DNA from: Allobosea sp.
GTDB lineage: Bacteria; Pseudomonadota; Alphaproteobacteria; Rhizobiales; Beijerinckiaceae
Assembly: GCF_017308075.1 (NCBI RefSeq)
Contig: NZ_JAFKFX010000032.1
Location: forward strand, 62,001 to 126,000
Direction of reading: 5' to 3'
Length of the DNA: 64,000 nucleotides
Under the pieces are notes generated by a model. It was not told the DNA's origin, did not search any database, and saw only the letters and a program-made list of their open reading frames with translations. Of this stretch, positions 9,691 through 19,646 are shown in pieces. The position numbers were made by a program, and so were the translations under genes. Within the stretch, counting starts at the first letter, position 1; every line of letters begins with the position of its first letter.

Positions 9691-10610
9691 GGCCAGCGCA
9701 CCGTCGGCGGCAGCGAAGACAGGATCGAATCGACATTGCCGCCGGTCTTCAGGCCGAAGATCGTGCCGCGATCGTGGAGCAGGTTGAACTCGACATAGCG
9801 GCCGCGGCGGACCTGCTGCTCATGCCGGTCGGCCTCGGTCCAGGGCGTGCCGAGATTGGCGCGCATGATCTTCGGGTAGATGTCGAGGAAGGCCTCGCCG
9901 ACGGCGCGGGTGAAGGCTAGGTCGGCCTCCGGCTCGCCGCTCCAGACATAGTCGTAGAAGATGCCGCCGATGCCGCGCGGCTCGTTGCGATGCTTCAGGA
10001 AGAAGTATTCGTCGCACCAGGCCTTGAAGCGGGCATAGTCGGCGACGCCGGCATGGGCCTCGCAAGGCACCCGCATCGCGGCGTGGAAGGCCTGCGCGTC
10101 CGGGTCGTCCTGCTCGCGGCGGCGCACCAGCACCGGCGTCAGGTCGGCGCCGCCGCCGAACCAGGGCTTGGTCGTCACGACGAAGCGGGTGTTCATGTGC
10201 ACGGTCGGCGCGTGCGGATTCCAGGGATGGGCGATCAGCGAGATGCCGGTCGCATGAAAGCGCGGATCCTCGGCCGAGCCCGGGATCTGGCCGGCGAATT
10301 CCGGCGCGAAGGTGCCATGCACGGTCGAGACGTGGACGCCGACCTTCTCGAAGACGCGCCCGCTCATCAATGACATCACGCCACCACCGCCGGGCGCGCC
10401 GTCATGGTTGCGACGCTGCCAGGGGGTGCGGACGAAGCGGCCGGGCGTCGCGGTCTCCGGCGGATAGGGGCCGACGGCCTCGTCCTCAAGCGCCTCGAAG
10501 GCGGCGCAGATGCGGTCGCGCAGGCTCTCGAACCAGGCGGCGGCACGCGGCTTCAGCGCCTCCACGGTGGCAGGGTCGAAGCTTTGGCTCGCGGTCTCTT
10601 GCTTGTGCAT
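9687..10610 (-). CDS. hemF: oxygen-dependent coproporphyrinogen III oxidase
   Basis: This 307-residue enzyme decarboxylates coproporphyrinogen III to protoporphyrinogen IX using oxygen in cytosolic heme synthesis. Family blocks are clear: [19 protein letters not shown] near residues 75-93, [17 protein letters not shown] near 130, [32 protein letters not shown] and [20 protein letters not shown] near the C-terminus. Length matches the family. It lies between trmL upstream and the overlapping GNAT gene downstream. Confidence 0.97.
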   Translation of the reverse strand: MHKQETASQSFDPATVEALKPRAAAWFESLRDRICAAFEALEDEAVGPYPPETATPGRFVRTPWQRRNHDGAPGGGGVMSLMSGRVFEKVGVHVSTVHGTFAPEFAGQIPGSAEDPRFHATGISLIAHPWNPHAPTVHMNTRFVVTTKPWFGGGADLTPVLVRRREQDDPDAQAFHAAMRVPCEAHAGVADYARFKAWCDEYFFLKHRNEPRGIGGIFYDYVWSGEPEADLAFTRAVGEAFLDIYPKIMRANLGTPWTEADRHEQQVRRGRYVEFNLLHDRGTIFGLKTGGNVDSILSSLPPTVRWP

Positions 10611-10631
10611 GTCTCTACTCGTTCGAACGCG

Positions 10632-11114
10632 TCAGGCCGCCGGGCCGGGATAGCCGCCAAGCTGCCGCAAGGCCTCGCCAACTAACAGCGCGGCAGCGAT
10701 CGCGACATTGAGCGAACGCAAGCCCGGGCGCATCGGCACATGCACGCTGGCCTCGGCCGCCGCCGCGACCTCGGGCAGGACACCGGCCGATTCGCGCCCG
10801 ACCAGGACGATATCGCCCGGCAGGAAGGCGAATTCGGTATGGGCGGTCGCGCCGTCCGTCTCGGCCAGCACGAGGCGGTGGCCGGCCTGGCGGCGCCAAT
10901 TCTCGAAGGCGCCGAAGGAAATATGCCGCGTGATCGCGGCGCGCTCGAGGTAGTCCATGCCCGAGCGACGGAAATTGCGGTCCGAGACGTCGAAGGAGGC
11001 CGGCTCGACGATGTCGACGGCGATGCCGAGGCAGGCCGCCATGCGGATCATCGTGCCGGCGTTCTGCGGGATGTCGGGCTGGTAGAGGGCAAGGCGCAAC
11101 ATGGCCTGCGTCAT
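10632..11114 (-). CDS. trmL: tRNA (cytidine(34)-2'-O)-methyltransferase
   Basis: This 160-residue SPOUT-class methyltransferase modifies the wobble base of tRNA-Leu isoacceptors. Motifs: LYQPDIPQNAGTMIRMAACL at the N-terminus; the knot region GDIVLVGRESAGVLPEV near residues 98-114; and MRPGLRSLNVAIAAALLVGE near 127-146, which holds the SAM site. The start could be ATG 11114 (MTQAMLRLAL) or ATG 11102 (MLRLAL); neither has a strong ribosome site. It is followed by hemF after 21 bp. Confidence 0.94.
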   Translation of the reverse strand: MTQAMLRLALYQPDIPQNAGTMIRMAACLGIAVDIVEPASFDVSDRNFRRSGMDYLERAAITRHISFGAFENWRRQAGHRLVLAETDGATAHTEFAFLPGDIVLVGRESAGVLPEVAAAAEASVHVPMRPGLRSLNVAIAAALLVGEALRQLGGYPGPAA

Positions 11115-11235
11115 GCGGCCGGCGCGCGGCGGGCGTCAAGCTGCGGTGTGGCCATGCTCTGGCCCTCGGCTGTCATGCGGCCCATATAGCAGGGCGTCAT
11201 CATCACCAGCATGCCGGTCCGAGGAGGGCGGTTCC

Positions 11236-13101
11236 ATGTTCGCCCCGCTGTTCCGGTTCCTCGAAAGCCGCGTCGACGTCTTCGAGCCCTTCGACGAGAC
11301 CCGCACGCCGCCGCGCGGCGTCTTCCCCTTCATGTGGCACCACATCAAGGGCGTGAAGGGCTGGATGGCGCTGATCATGCTGACCGGCCTCGGTTTTTCC
11401 GGCATCGAGGCGGCGATGTATCTGATGGTCGGCTGGTTCGTCGACCTGCTGACCACGCAGTCGCCGCAGACGGTGTTCCGCGAGCATGGCTGGCTGCTCG
11501 CTGGCGCGGCCTTCCTCGTCGTCGTGGTGCGGCCGCTGATCTATTTCGCCAACCACGCCATCGTCGACCAGGTCGTGGTGCCGCAGATCACCAACCAGAT
11601 CCGCTGGCGCAACCATGTCTACACGCTCGGCCACGCGCTCTCCTATTTCCAGAACGATTTCGCCGGCCGGCTCTCCGCGCGGGTGATCCAGGCCGGCCAG
11701 GCCATTCGCGGCGCCACCATCGAGGTGATCGACGATCTCTGGTACGCGTTGATCTTCGCCTCGGTGGCGATTGGCTTCTTCGGCTCGACCAGCCTCTGGC
11801 TCGCTTTGCCGGTGATCGTCTGGCTCGCGGCCTATGTCGCGCTGCTGGTCTATTTCGTGCCGCGCGCCAAGAAGCGCTCGGAGGCGAACTCGCTCGGCCG
11901 CTCGACCACGACCGGGCGCATCGTCGATGCCTACTCGAATATCCTCACGGTCAAGCTCTTCGCCCGCGCCGATGCCGAGCGCTCGGCGGTGCGCGATTCG
12001 CTGACGCGCTGGAACGATTCCTTCCTCAACCTGTCGCGGCTGATCACCGGGGTCAGCGTCATCCTGCAGACGATGAACAGCCTGCTCGTCGTGGTGACGG
12101 CCTGGCTGTGCCTGATGCTGTGGAGCCAGGGCGAAATGACGCCCGGGGCGGTGGCTGCGTCAATCGGTCTCGTCCTGCGCCTCGTCCAGATGTCGACCTG
12201 GCTGATCCACCTCGTGCGCGGCATCTTCGAGAACATCGGCTCGGTGCAGGAGAGCATGGAGACGATCGCCAAGCCGCACGATCTCAGCGACGCGCCGGAC
12301 GCGAAGCCGCTGGCTGTCACTCAAGGCGCCGTGCACTTCGAGCACGTCCGCTTCAACTATGGCCGCAAGACGGGGCTGTTCGAGGATCTCGACCTCGCGA
12401 TCGGCCCGGGCGAGAAGGTCGGCCTGGTCGGGCCGTCCGGGGCCGGCAAGTCGACCCTGGTCAACCTCCTGCTGCGACTCTACCCGCTGGAAAGCGGCCG
12501 CATCCTGATCGACGGGCAGGACATCGTCGGGGTCACGCAGGAATCGCTGCGGTCCCAGATCGGCATGGTGACGCAGGATAATTCGCTGCTGCACCGCTCG
12601 ATCGGCGACAACATCGCCTATGGCAAGATCGGCGCGACGCAGGCCGAGATCGCCGAGGCGGCCCGGCGCGCCGCCGCCCATGACTTCGTGCTCGGCCTGA
12701 CAGATCAGGACGGGCGCAAGGGCTTCGAATCGCGGGTCGGAGAGCGCGGCGTCAAGCTGTCCGGCGGCCAGCGCCAGCGCATCGCGATCGCCCGCGTGCT
12801 GCTCAAGGATGCACCGATCCTGATCCTGGACGAGGCGACTTCGGCCCTCGATTCGGAGGTCGAGGCCGAGATCCAGGCCCAGCTCGCCACGTTGATGGAA
12901 GGCAAGACGGTGATCGCGATCGCCCACCGGCTTTCGACGATCGCGGCGCTCGACCGGCTGATCGTGCTCGACAAGGGCAGAATCGTCGACAGCGGCAGCC
13001 ATGCCGAGCTCGTCGCGCGCGGCGGCCTCTATGCCCGGCTCTGGGCGCGCCAGTCGGGCGGCTTCCTGGCGCTGGCGGACAGCGACGAAATTCCGGCCTG
13101 A
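11236..13101 (+). CDS. ABC transporter, fused permease and ATPase (MsbA/ABCB type)
   Basis: This is a half-transporter of 621 residues. The start ATG 11236 follows GAGGAGGG. The N-terminal 320 residues form an exporter transmembrane domain, including MALIMLTGLGFSGIEAAMYL and SVAIGFFGSTSLWLALPVIV. The ATPase domain shows Walker A GPSGAGKST near 399-407, signature LSGGQRQRIAIAR near 507 and Walker B ILILDEATSALD near 528. It probably works as a homodimer exporting a lipid or drug; the substrate cannot be read from the sequence. It is 193 bp upstream of the bc1 operon and likely separate from it. Confidence 0.92.
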   Translation: MFAPLFRFLESRVDVFEPFDETRTPPRGVFPFMWHHIKGVKGWMALIMLTGLGFSGIEAAMYLMVGWFVDLLTTQSPQTVFREHGWLLAGAAFLVVVVRPLIYFANHAIVDQVVVPQITNQIRWRNHVYTLGHALSYFQNDFAGRLSARVIQAGQAIRGATIEVIDDLWYALIFASVAIGFFGSTSLWLALPVIVWLAAYVALLVYFVPRAKKRSEANSLGRSTTTGRIVDAYSNILTVKLFARADAERSAVRDSLTRWNDSFLNLSRLITGVSVILQTMNSLLVVVTAWLCLMLWSQGEMTPGAVAASIGLVLRLVQMSTWLIHLVRGIFENIGSVQESMETIAKPHDLSDAPDAKPLAVTQGAVHFEHVRFNYGRKTGLFEDLDLAIGPGEKVGLVGPSGAGKSTLVNLLLRLYPLESGRILIDGQDIVGVTQESLRSQIGMVTQDNSLLHRSIGDNIAYGKIGATQAEIAEAARRAAAHDFVLGLTDQDGRKGFESRVGERGVKLSGGQRQRIAIARVLLKDAPILILDEATSALDSEVEAEIQAQLATLMEGKTVIAIAHRLSTIAALDRLIVLDKGRIVDSGSHAELVARGGLYARLWARQSGGFLALADSDEIPA

Positions 13102-13294
13102 CCCAGCCGCACGGCAGAGATGCTGCAATGCGACGGGCTGCGGCGAGCGCGACAGTAGACTTCATCAAAACTGCATGCCAAAGAGCCCCGAGCCGACAAG
13201 CTGCCTCACGGCGGCCGAGGCTGGCGTTCGCATTGCGGGCGCCTGACATTTTGTTTGAGCCGGCAGGGCCGGCGGCCGAGTAGGGAACTGGATC

Positions 13295-13846
13295 GTGGCG
13301 CACGCGACCGAGACGACAGGCACCGAGACCACCCGCCGCGACTTCCTGATGCTGGCGACCGGGGCTGCAGGCATTGTTGGAGCCGGCGCCGTGCTGGTGC
13401 CGCTGATCAGCCAGCTCGCCCCCGACGCGCAGACTGTCGCCGCCGGCGCACCTATCGACCTCGACCTTTCGCCGATCGCGGAAGGCCAGGCGATCAAGCT
13501 GTTCTGGCGCGGCAAGCTGATCTTCGTGCGTCACCGCACCAAGAAGGAGATCGACGAGGCGCGCGCGGTCAACGTCGCGACCCTGCCCGATCCGCAGACC
13601 GACCAGGCCCGGGTCAAGGAAGGCCATGAGCAGTTCCTCGTGGTCTACGGCAACTGCACCCATCTCGGCTGCGTGCCGCTCGGCAATGCGCCCGGCGACA
13701 ACAAGGGCGATTACGATGGCTGGTTCTGCCCCTGCCACGGCTCGCATTACGATTCGTCGGGCCGCATCCGGAAGGGGCCTGCGCCGCTCAATCTTCCGGT
13801 CCCGCCCTACGCATTCACGGCGGACGCCAAGATCAGGATCGGCTGA
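13295..13846 (+). CDS. petA: ubiquinol-cytochrome c reductase Rieske iron-sulfur subunit
   Basis: This is the 183-residue Rieske protein of the cytochrome bc1 complex. The start is GTG 13295 after TAGGGA. The N-terminus carries a twin-arginine signal-anchor ([10 protein letters not shown], then a hydrophobic stretch). [2Fe-2S] ligands are in CTHLGC (C121, H123) and CPCHGSH (C145, H148), with disulfide cysteines C126 and C147. It passes electrons from ubiquinol to cytochrome c1 on the periplasmic side. It is first in the petA-petB-petC operon. Confidence 0.97.
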   Translation: MAHATETTGTETTRRDFLMLATGAAGIVGAGAVLVPLISQLAPDAQTVAAGAPIDLDLSPIAEGQAIKLFWRGKLIFVRHRTKKEIDEARAVNVATLPDPQTDQARVKEGHEQFLVVYGNCTHLGCVPLGNAPGDNKGDYDGWFCPCHGSHYDSSGRIRKGPAPLNLPVPPYAFTADAKIRIG

Positions 13847-13906
13847 GCCTGCGTAATCGGGCGAGGACGGCATTCAGCGGATTTGAGAGAGCTTGAGGCA
13901 AGCAGC

Positions 13907-15190
13907 ATGAGCGGTCACAGCACCTATCAACCGAAGACGGGTATCGAGCGTTGGCTCGACGCGCGCCTGCCGATCGTGCGGCTGATGCACGATTCGGCGG
14001 TGTCCTATCCGGTGCCGCGCAACCTCAACTATCTCTGGACCTTCGGCGGCATCCTGATGTTCATGCTGGTGGCGCAGATCGTCACCGGCATCATCCTGGT
14101 GATGCACTACACCCCGCATGCCAGCATGGCCTTCAACTCCGTCGAGCACATCATGCGCGACGTGAACTATGGCTGGCTGCTGCGCTACCTGCACTCCAAC
14201 GGCGCCTCGATGTTCTTCGTCGCCGTCTACATCCACATCTTCCGTGGTCTCTATTACGGCTCGTACAAGGCGCCGCGCGAGGTCCTCTGGATCCTCGGCG
14301 TCGTGATCTTCCTGCTGATGATGGCCACCGCCTTCATGGGCTACGTCCTGCCCTGGGGCCAGATGTCCTTCTGGGGCGCGACCGTCATCACCAACCTGTT
14401 CTCGGCCCTGCCGGTGATCGGCGAGACGATCGTCACCTTCCTGTGGGGCGGCTACTCGGTCGACAACCCGACGCTGAACCGCTTCTTCTCGCTGCACTAT
14501 CTCCTGCCGTTCATGATCTTCGGCGTGGTGATCCTGCACGTCTGGGCGCTGCACCATGTCGGCCAGAACAACCCGACCGGTGTCGAGGTGAAGAACGTCG
14601 CCAAGGACACGGTGCCGTTCACGCCCTACGCGACGATCAAGGACCTGTTCGGCATGGTCTGCTTCATCTTCGTGTTCGCCTATTTCGTGTTCTACCAGCC
14701 GAACTTCATGGGGCACGCCGACAACTACATCCCGGCGAACCCGGCGGCGACGCCTGCCCACATCGTGCCGGAATGGTATTTCCTGCCCTTCTACGCGATC
14801 CTGCGCGCCATCCCGGACAAGCTCGGCGGCGTTCTCGCCATGGGTGCGGCCATCGTCGTCCTCGCCTTCCTGCCCTGGATCGACACCTCGAAGATCAAGT
14901 CGATGACCTATCGTCCGATCGCCCGTCAGTTCTTCTGGGCGTTCCTCGTGGTCTGCATCGCGCTCGGCTATCTCGGCGCCATGCCGGCGGAAGGCGGCTA
15001 CGTCATCGCCTCGCAGATCTTCACCGTGCTCTATTTCGGCTACTTCGTCGCGCTGGCTCTGATCGGCATCTTCGAGCGGCCGCGGCCCCTGCCGGCTTCC
15101 ATCGCGGACTCGGTGCTGGAAAACATCAAGAGTGGCTCCGGCGCGCGCCTCGGTGCCGCCACCGCCTCCGAACCGAACGCCAAGGGTTGA
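13907..15190 (+). CDS. petB: cytochrome b of the bc1 complex
   Basis: This 427-residue membrane subunit carries two b hemes and the quinol oxidation and reduction sites. The start ATG 13907 ([10 protein letters not shown]) follows TTGAGGCAAG; an ATG 24 bp earlier is less likely. Diagnostic segments: [60 protein letters not shown] (heme His ligands) and the Qo-site motif [12 protein letters not shown]. Multiple transmembrane helices run throughout. Sits between petA and petC, 7 bp before petC. Confidence 0.98.
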   Translation: MSGHSTYQPKTGIERWLDARLPIVRLMHDSAVSYPVPRNLNYLWTFGGILMFMLVAQIVTGIILVMHYTPHASMAFNSVEHIMRDVNYGWLLRYLHSNGASMFFVAVYIHIFRGLYYGSYKAPREVLWILGVVIFLLMMATAFMGYVLPWGQMSFWGATVITNLFSALPVIGETIVTFLWGGYSVDNPTLNRFFSLHYLLPFMIFGVVILHVWALHHVGQNNPTGVEVKNVAKDTVPFTPYATIKDLFGMVCFIFVFAYFVFYQPNFMGHADNYIPANPAATPAHIVPEWYFLPFYAILRAIPDKLGGVLAMGAAIVVLAFLPWIDTSKIKSMTYRPIARQFFWAFLVVCIALGYLGAMPAEGGYVIASQIFTVLYFGYFVALALIGIFERPRPLPASIADSVLENIKSGSGARLGAATASEPNAKG

Positions 15191-15197
15191 TGAGACC

Positions 15198-16070
15198 ATG
15201 CGCATGATCCCTTTCCGTCTCACGATCGCAGCTGGCCTCGCCGTCATGGCGCTGGCCGGCCCGGCCTTCGGCGCCGGCGACCGCATCAAGCCGCCGGCCG
15301 AGACCTGGTCCTTCTCCGGTCCCTTCGGCAGGTTCGATCAGGCCCAGCTCCAGCGCGGCTTCAAGGTCGTCAAGGAAGTCTGCGCCAGCTGCCACTCGAT
15401 GAACCTGATCCGGTTCCGCAACCTGTCGCAGCCGGGCGGCCCGGGCTTCACCGCATCGCAGGTCGCGGCGCTGGCCCAGACCTACCAGATCAAGGACGGC
15501 CCGAACGATGCGGGCGAGATGTTCGAGCGGCCCGGCCGGGCGGCGGACGCCTTCCCGGCGCCCTTCCCGAACGAGCAGGCGGCCCGCGCCGCGAGCGGCG
15601 GCGCCTTTCCGCCGGACCTCTCGGTCCTGGCCAAGGCGCGTACCTATGAGCGCGGCTTCCCCTGGTTCGTCTTCGACATCTTCACGCAGTACCAGGAGCA
15701 GGGGCCGGACTACATCACGGCGCTGCTGCGGGGCTATACCGAGCCGCCGGCCGGCCACGCGCCACTGCTGCCGGGCCAGTACTTCAACACCTATATGCCC
15801 GGCCATCTGATCGCGATGCCGCAGCCGCTCAATGACGGCCAGGTCGAGTATCCGAAGGGGCCGGACGGCAAGCCGCAGGTGCCGGAGACGGTGGCGCAAT
15901 ACGCCAAGGACGTCTCGGCCTTCCTGGTCTGGACGGCCGAGCCGCATCTCGAGGCGCGTAAGCGCATCGGCATGCAGGTCATGCTGTTCCTGATCATCTT
16001 CGCGGGCCTGCTCTACTACACCAAGAAGAAGGTCTGGTCGCGCCTGCCCGAGCACGCCTCGTCGCACTGA
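15198..16070 (+). CDS. petC: cytochrome c1 of the bc1 complex
   Basis: This protein has 290 residues, with the start at ATG 15198 (MRMIPFRLTIAAG). A Sec signal peptide ends near AFGAGDR. The heme-binding site is CASCHS (C62, C65, H66) and the axial Met lies in the YMPGHLIAMPQPL region. A single C-terminal helix (MLFLIIFAGLLYYTKKKVW) anchors it to the membrane. It accepts electrons from the Rieske centre and passes them to soluble cytochrome c. Unlike Bradyrhizobium, which encodes cytochromes b and c1 as one fused fbcH gene, here they are separate. Confidence 0.97.
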   Translation: MRMIPFRLTIAAGLAVMALAGPAFGAGDRIKPPAETWSFSGPFGRFDQAQLQRGFKVVKEVCASCHSMNLIRFRNLSQPGGPGFTASQVAALAQTYQIKDGPNDAGEMFERPGRAADAFPAPFPNEQAARAASGGAFPPDLSVLAKARTYERGFPWFVFDIFTQYQEQGPDYITALLRGYTEPPAGHAPLLPGQYFNTYMPGHLIAMPQPLNDGQVEYPKGPDGKPQVPETVAQYAKDVSAFLVWTAEPHLEARKRIGMQVMLFLIIFAGLLYYTKKKVWSRLPEHASSH

Positions 16071-16085
16071 GCGAGACCTGAGTTG

Positions 16086-16117
16086 AAAAGGGCCCCGGCG
16101 ACGGGGCCCTTTTTGTT
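16086..16117 (+). terminator. Rho-independent terminator of the bc1 operon
   Basis: An 11-bp perfect stem (AAAAGGGCCCC at 16086-16096 with GGGGCCCTTTT at 16103-16113) and a 6-nt loop is followed by further T residues, 16 bp after the petC stop. Confidence 0.93.
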
Positions 16118-16130
16118 ATTGGGGGCTTCG

Positions 16131-16170
16131 GTCATTTCTGAGCGCCGCGAAGCGGCGCGCCCGGAATGAC
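16131..16170. repeat. 40-bp palindromic repeat after the bc1 terminator
   Basis: The ends are GTCATT (16131-16136) and AATGAC (16165-16170). The inner stem is GCGCCGC/GCGGCGC (16142-16148 with 16152-16158) around a GAA loop. It has the GTCATT...AATGAC layout of Rhizobiales intergenic palindromes and lies between petC and mtnP. Confidence 0.6.
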
Positions 16171-16273
16171 GGCGCGGCTCCACCGCCCGGGACGACGCGT
16201 TTGCTCGAACGCGCCACCGTGTTGCGGCTGTCACGAATCTCGATCCTTATCCGGCAAGCATCGGAGAGTGGAC

Positions 16274-17155
16274 ATGGCTGAAGCGGTTCTGGGAATCATC
16301 GGTGGGTCGGGCATTTACGACCTGCCGGGGCTGACCGATCTGCGCGAGGAGCGCATCGACAGCCCCTGGGGCGAGCCTTCCGACGTGCTCCGCATCGGGC
16401 GGATGGGAGAGACGAGGATCGTCTTCCTGCCGCGCCATGGCCGCGGCCATGCGATCCCGCCCTCCGAGATCAATTACCGCGCCAATATCGATGTGCTGAA
16501 GCGCGCCGGCGTCACCGATCTGGTTTCGCTCTCGGCCTGCGGCTCCTACAAGGCCGAGCTCTATCCCGGCCTGTTCGTGCTGGTCGACCAGTTCGTCGAC
16601 CGCACGGCCGGACGTCAGAACTCGTTCTTCGGCCGGGGCTGCGTCGCCCATGTCTCGCTGGCGCATCCCGTCGGCCCGGCGCTGCGCCAGCGGATAGCCG
16701 ATGCGGCGCGAGCCGAGGCGCTGCCTTTCGTCGATGGCGGCACGCTCGTCACCATGGAAGGCCCGCAATTCTCGACCTATGCGGAATCGCTGACCTATAA
16801 AGGCCTCGGCTACGATCTGATCGGCATGACGGCGATGCCCGAGGCCAAGCTCGCCCGCGAGGCCGAGATCACCTATGCGACCGTCGCGATGGTGACCGAT
16901 TACGATTGCTGGCACGAGGAGCACGGCGCGGTCGACGTCGCCTCGGTGATCGCGGTGCTGCACGAGAACGCCGACAAGGCGCGCCGGCTGGTGGCGCGGC
17001 TCGCCGCGGATTTTCCGGCCGAACGTCAGCCCTGTCCCGTCGGCTCGGACAAGGCGCTCGACTTCGCTCTGATCACGGCGCCGGCGTTCCGCGACCCCGC
17101 TTTGCTCGCCAAGCTCGATGCCGTGGCGGGGCGGGTGCTGCGGCCGCTCGGCTGA
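16274..17155 (+). CDS. mtnP: S-methyl-5'-thioadenosine phosphorylase
   Basis: This 293-residue enzyme splits methylthioadenosine with phosphate into adenine and methylthioribose-1-phosphate. The start ATG 16274 (MAEAVLGIIGGSGIYDLPGL) follows GGAGAG. Family motifs: GGSGIYDL at the N-terminus, FLPRHGRGHAIPPSEINYRA near residues 53-72, TMEGPQFSTYAES near 160 and MTAMPEAKLAREAEITYATV near 184-203. It heads a salvage cluster with apt, mtnA and a class II aldolase. Bacterial members may also accept 5'-deoxyadenosine. Confidence 0.95.
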   Translation: MAEAVLGIIGGSGIYDLPGLTDLREERIDSPWGEPSDVLRIGRMGETRIVFLPRHGRGHAIPPSEINYRANIDVLKRAGVTDLVSLSACGSYKAELYPGLFVLVDQFVDRTAGRQNSFFGRGCVAHVSLAHPVGPALRQRIADAARAEALPFVDGGTLVTMEGPQFSTYAESLTYKGLGYDLIGMTAMPEAKLAREAEITYATVAMVTDYDCWHEEHGAVDVASVIAVLHENADKARRLVARLAADFPAERQPCPVGSDKALDFALITAPAFRDPALLAKLDAVAGRVLRPLG

Positions 17156-17278
17156 GTTCCGCCTGCCTCAGGTGCACGCGCGGCCGGATTCGTCTCACAC
17201 GGACGAGCAGGGCGGGGCTCATGCGGAAACAGGTTCCCACCGCTTCGCCTCCTGCTCTAAGAGGAGGCAGCGCAGCCG

Positions 17279-17836
17279 ATGGAAGACCCGATGGACCGGA
17301 CCCTTTTTGCCGATCTCAAGAACGCGATCCGGACCATACCCGACTATCCCAGGCCGGGAATCCTGTTCCGAGACATTACAACGCTGCTCGGTGATGCGCG
17401 CGCCTTCCGGCGGGCGGTCGACGAGTTGGTGCAGCCCTTCGCCGGGCTGAAGATCGCCAAGATCGCCGGCATCGAGGCGCGCGGCTTCATTCTCGGCGGA
17501 GCGGTGGCGCACCAGCTCTCGGCCGGCTTCGTGCCGGTGCGCAAGAAGGGCAAGCTGCCGCACCAGACCGTGAGCATGCCCTATTCGCTGGAGTATGGCA
17601 GCGACGAGATCGAGGTCCACAAGGACGCGGTCCGGCCGGGCGAGCGCGTGCTGCTCGTCGACGATCTCGTCGCGACCGGCGGCACGGCGGAGGGCGCGGT
17701 CAAGCTGCTCTCCTCGCTGGGAGCAGAGGTCGTGGCCGCCTGCTTCATCGTCGACCTGCCGGATCTCGGCGGTGCCGACAAGGTCCGCCGTCTCGGCGTG
17801 CCGGTGCGCACACTGGTCTCCTTCGAAGGGCACTGA
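17279..17836 (+). CDS. apt: adenine phosphoribosyltransferase
   Basis: This 185-residue enzyme converts adenine and PRPP to AMP. The start ATG 17279 lies 11 bp after GAGGAGG; a second in-frame ATG at 17291 is further from it. Motifs: [20 protein letters not shown] near residues 20-38, [17 protein letters not shown] near 65, and the PRPP-binding loop [14 protein letters not shown] near 124-137. Its place between mtnP and mtnA fits: mtnP releases the adenine that this enzyme recycles. It ends 7 bp before mtnA. Confidence 0.96.
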   Translation: MEDPMDRTLFADLKNAIRTIPDYPRPGILFRDITTLLGDARAFRRAVDELVQPFAGLKIAKIAGIEARGFILGGAVAHQLSAGFVPVRKKGKLPHQTVSMPYSLEYGSDEIEVHKDAVRPGERVLLVDDLVATGGTAEGAVKLLSSLGAEVVAACFIVDLPDLGGADKVRRLGVPVRTLVSFEGH

Positions 17837-17843
17837 GGCGGGC

Positions 17844-18953
17844 ATGAAGATCGCTGGAAAAGCCTATCGCACGATCTGGCTGGGCGAGGATGGCTGGAGC
17901 GTCGTGGTCATCGACCAGACCAGGCTGCCTTTCAGCTTCGAGACGGTCCGGCTGACGCAGGTCGAGGAGGCGGCTGCAGCGATCCGCGACATGATCGTGC
18001 GGGGCGCCCCGCTGATCGGTGCGACCGCCGCCTATGGTGTGGCGCTCGCCCTGCGGGGCGATAGCTCAGATGCCGCGCTGGAACAGGCGCTCGCTTTGCT
18101 GGGGGCGACGCGTCCGACCGCGGTCAACCTGCACTGGGCGCTGGCGCGGATGCGGACGCGGCTGATCGACCTGCCGGAGACGGAGCGGGTCGCGGCCGCC
18201 TATGCCGAGGCCGCAGCGATCTGCGACGAGGACGTCGCGCTCTGCCGTGCCATCGGCGAGCATGGCCTCGGGCTGATCCGCGCCATCGCTGCCGGCAAGC
18301 CGGCTGGCGAGCGGACCAATATCCTGACGCATTGCAATGCCGGCTGGCTCGCCACCGTCGACTGGGGCACGGCGCTGGCGCCGATCTATCTCGCGCATGA
18401 TGCGGGCATCCCGGTGCATGTCTGGGTCGACGAGACACGGCCGCGCAATCAGGGCGCGGCGCTGAGCGCCTATGAGCTTGGAGCGCATGGCGTGCCGCAT
18501 ACGGTGATCTCCGATAATGCCGGCGGCCATCTGATGCAGCATGGCGAGGTCGATATGGTGATCGTCGGCACCGACCGGACGACGGCGACCGGCGATGTCG
18601 CCAACAAGATCGGCACCTATCTCAAGGCGCTGGCCGCGCATGACAACGGCGTGCCGTTCTATGTCGCGCTGCCCTCGCCGACGATCGACTGGTCGCTCAG
18701 CGACGGGCTCGCCGAGATCCCGATCGAGGAACGCGCGGCCGGCGAGGTCACGCATCTGCGCGGACTGGGCGCCGATGGCCGTCCGGGGCTCTTCCAGGTC
18801 ACGGCGCCGGGTAGCCCGGCGGCCAACCCGGCCTTCGACGTTACGCCGGCCCGGCTCGTCACCGGCCTCGTCACCGAGCGCGGCGTCGCGCCGGCGAGCT
18901 TCGAGGGGCTGAGCCGGCTTTTCCCCGAATTGGCGCAGGAGCGCGTGAAATGA
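17844..18953 (+). CDS. mtnA: S-methyl-5-thioribose-1-phosphate isomerase
   Basis: This 369-residue eIF2B-related isomerase turns methylthioribose-1-phosphate into methylthioribulose-1-phosphate. The start ATG 17844 gives [20 protein letters not shown]. Active-site segments: [20 protein letters not shown] near residues 47-66, [20 protein letters not shown] (catalytic Cys) near 155-175, [10 protein letters not shown], and [19 protein letters not shown] (catalytic Asp) near 240. The 3' end overlaps the next gene by 4 bp. Confidence 0.96.
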   Translation: MKIAGKAYRTIWLGEDGWSVVVIDQTRLPFSFETVRLTQVEEAAAAIRDMIVRGAPLIGATAAYGVALALRGDSSDAALEQALALLGATRPTAVNLHWALARMRTRLIDLPETERVAAAYAEAAAICDEDVALCRAIGEHGLGLIRAIAAGKPAGERTNILTHCNAGWLATVDWGTALAPIYLAHDAGIPVHVWVDETRPRNQGAALSAYELGAHGVPHTVISDNAGGHLMQHGEVDMVIVGTDRTTATGDVANKIGTYLKALAAHDNGVPFYVALPSPTIDWSLSDGLAEIPIEERAAGEVTHLRGLGADGRPGLFQVTAPGSPAANPAFDVTPARLVTGLVTERGVAPASFEGLSRLFPELAQERVK

Positions 18954-19594
18954 CCGAGATCGAACTTCGCCAAGGGATCGTCGAGGTGGCGCAGGCGATC
19001 GACCGTGCCGGATTCTGCCCGTCGAAATCGGGCAATGTCTCGGCCCGCTTCGAAGGCGGGCTGCTGATCACGCCGTCTGGTCTGCCCTATGCGAAGACCA
19101 AGCCGCAGGATCTGCTCCATTTGACGCTGGACGGTACCGTGCTCTCCGGAGCGGGCAAGCCCTCCTCGGAATGGCCGTTCCATACCGAGATCTACAAGGC
19201 GCGCCCGGATGCGCAGGCGATCGTTCATACGCATTCGCCGCGCGCGACCGCGCTCGCCAGCGCTCGTCGCGGCATTCCGGCCTTCCATTACATGATCGCG
19301 CTCTGCGGCGGGGCCGATGTGCGCTGCGCCGAATACGCCACCTTCGGCACGCCTGAACTGGCGGCTAATGCGGTGAAGGGGCTGGAGGGCCGCAAGGCGG
19401 TGCTGCTCGCCAATCACGGGGTGATCGCGCTCGGTGGCAGCCTTGCTGGCGCCCACACCATCGTCGCCGAGGTCGAGAACCTCGCGGGGCAATATCTCGA
19501 CCTGCTCGCGTCCGGGCTCGAACCGGTGATCCTCGATGCGGCCGAGATGGAGCGGGTCTCGGCGAAGTTCGCGGGTTACGGAAAGGTCGGATGA
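18950..19594 (+). CDS. class II aldolase, FucA-like; probable methylthioribulose/deoxyribulose-phosphate aldolase
   Basis: This is a zinc-dependent class II aldolase/adducin-fold protein of 214 residues. Catalytic features: KSGNVSARF near residue 27, catalytic E74 in PSSEWPFH, and zinc ligands H93 and H95 (VHTHS) plus H156 (LLANHGVIA). The region [13 protein letters not shown] and [13 protein letters not shown] matches L-fuculose-1-phosphate aldolase more than the dehydratase MtnB. It overlaps mtnA by ATGA. Inferred from context: it cleaves the mtnA product to DHAP plus an aldehyde, as the Ald2 enzyme of the DHAP shunt does. An automatic MtnB call would be the main alternative, but no mtnC, mtnD or mtnE is nearby. 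Confidence 0.8.
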   Translation: MTEIELRQGIVEVAQAIDRAGFCPSKSGNVSARFEGGLLITPSGLPYAKTKPQDLLHLTLDGTVLSGAGKPSSEWPFHTEIYKARPDAQAIVHTHSPRATALASARRGIPAFHYMIALCGGADVRCAEYATFGTPELAANAVKGLEGRKAVLLANHGVIALGGSLAGAHTIVAEVENLAGQYLDLLASGLEPVILDAAEMERVSAKFAGYGKVG

Positions 19595-19646
19595 TCTTAA
19601 GGGCGCATCTTACTGCTTGTTAAGGCCTCTTCTCTAATCAAGGGGC

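Noticed and set aside
13874-15289. Leftward open frame of about 471 residues, His/Asp/Glu-rich
   Set aside because: Antisense to petB; repetitive acidic composition is an artefact of codon bias on the sense strand.
16171-16273. Possible riboswitch upstream of mtnP
   Set aside because: A GACGCG/CGCGCC-like hairpin exists, but I could match no known SAM or SAH riboswitch consensus.
18950-19594. Annotation of the class II aldolase as methylthioribulose-1-phosphate dehydratase (MtnB)
   Set aside because: The conserved segments follow fuculose-1-phosphate aldolase, and downstream enzymes of the MtnB route are absent nearby.
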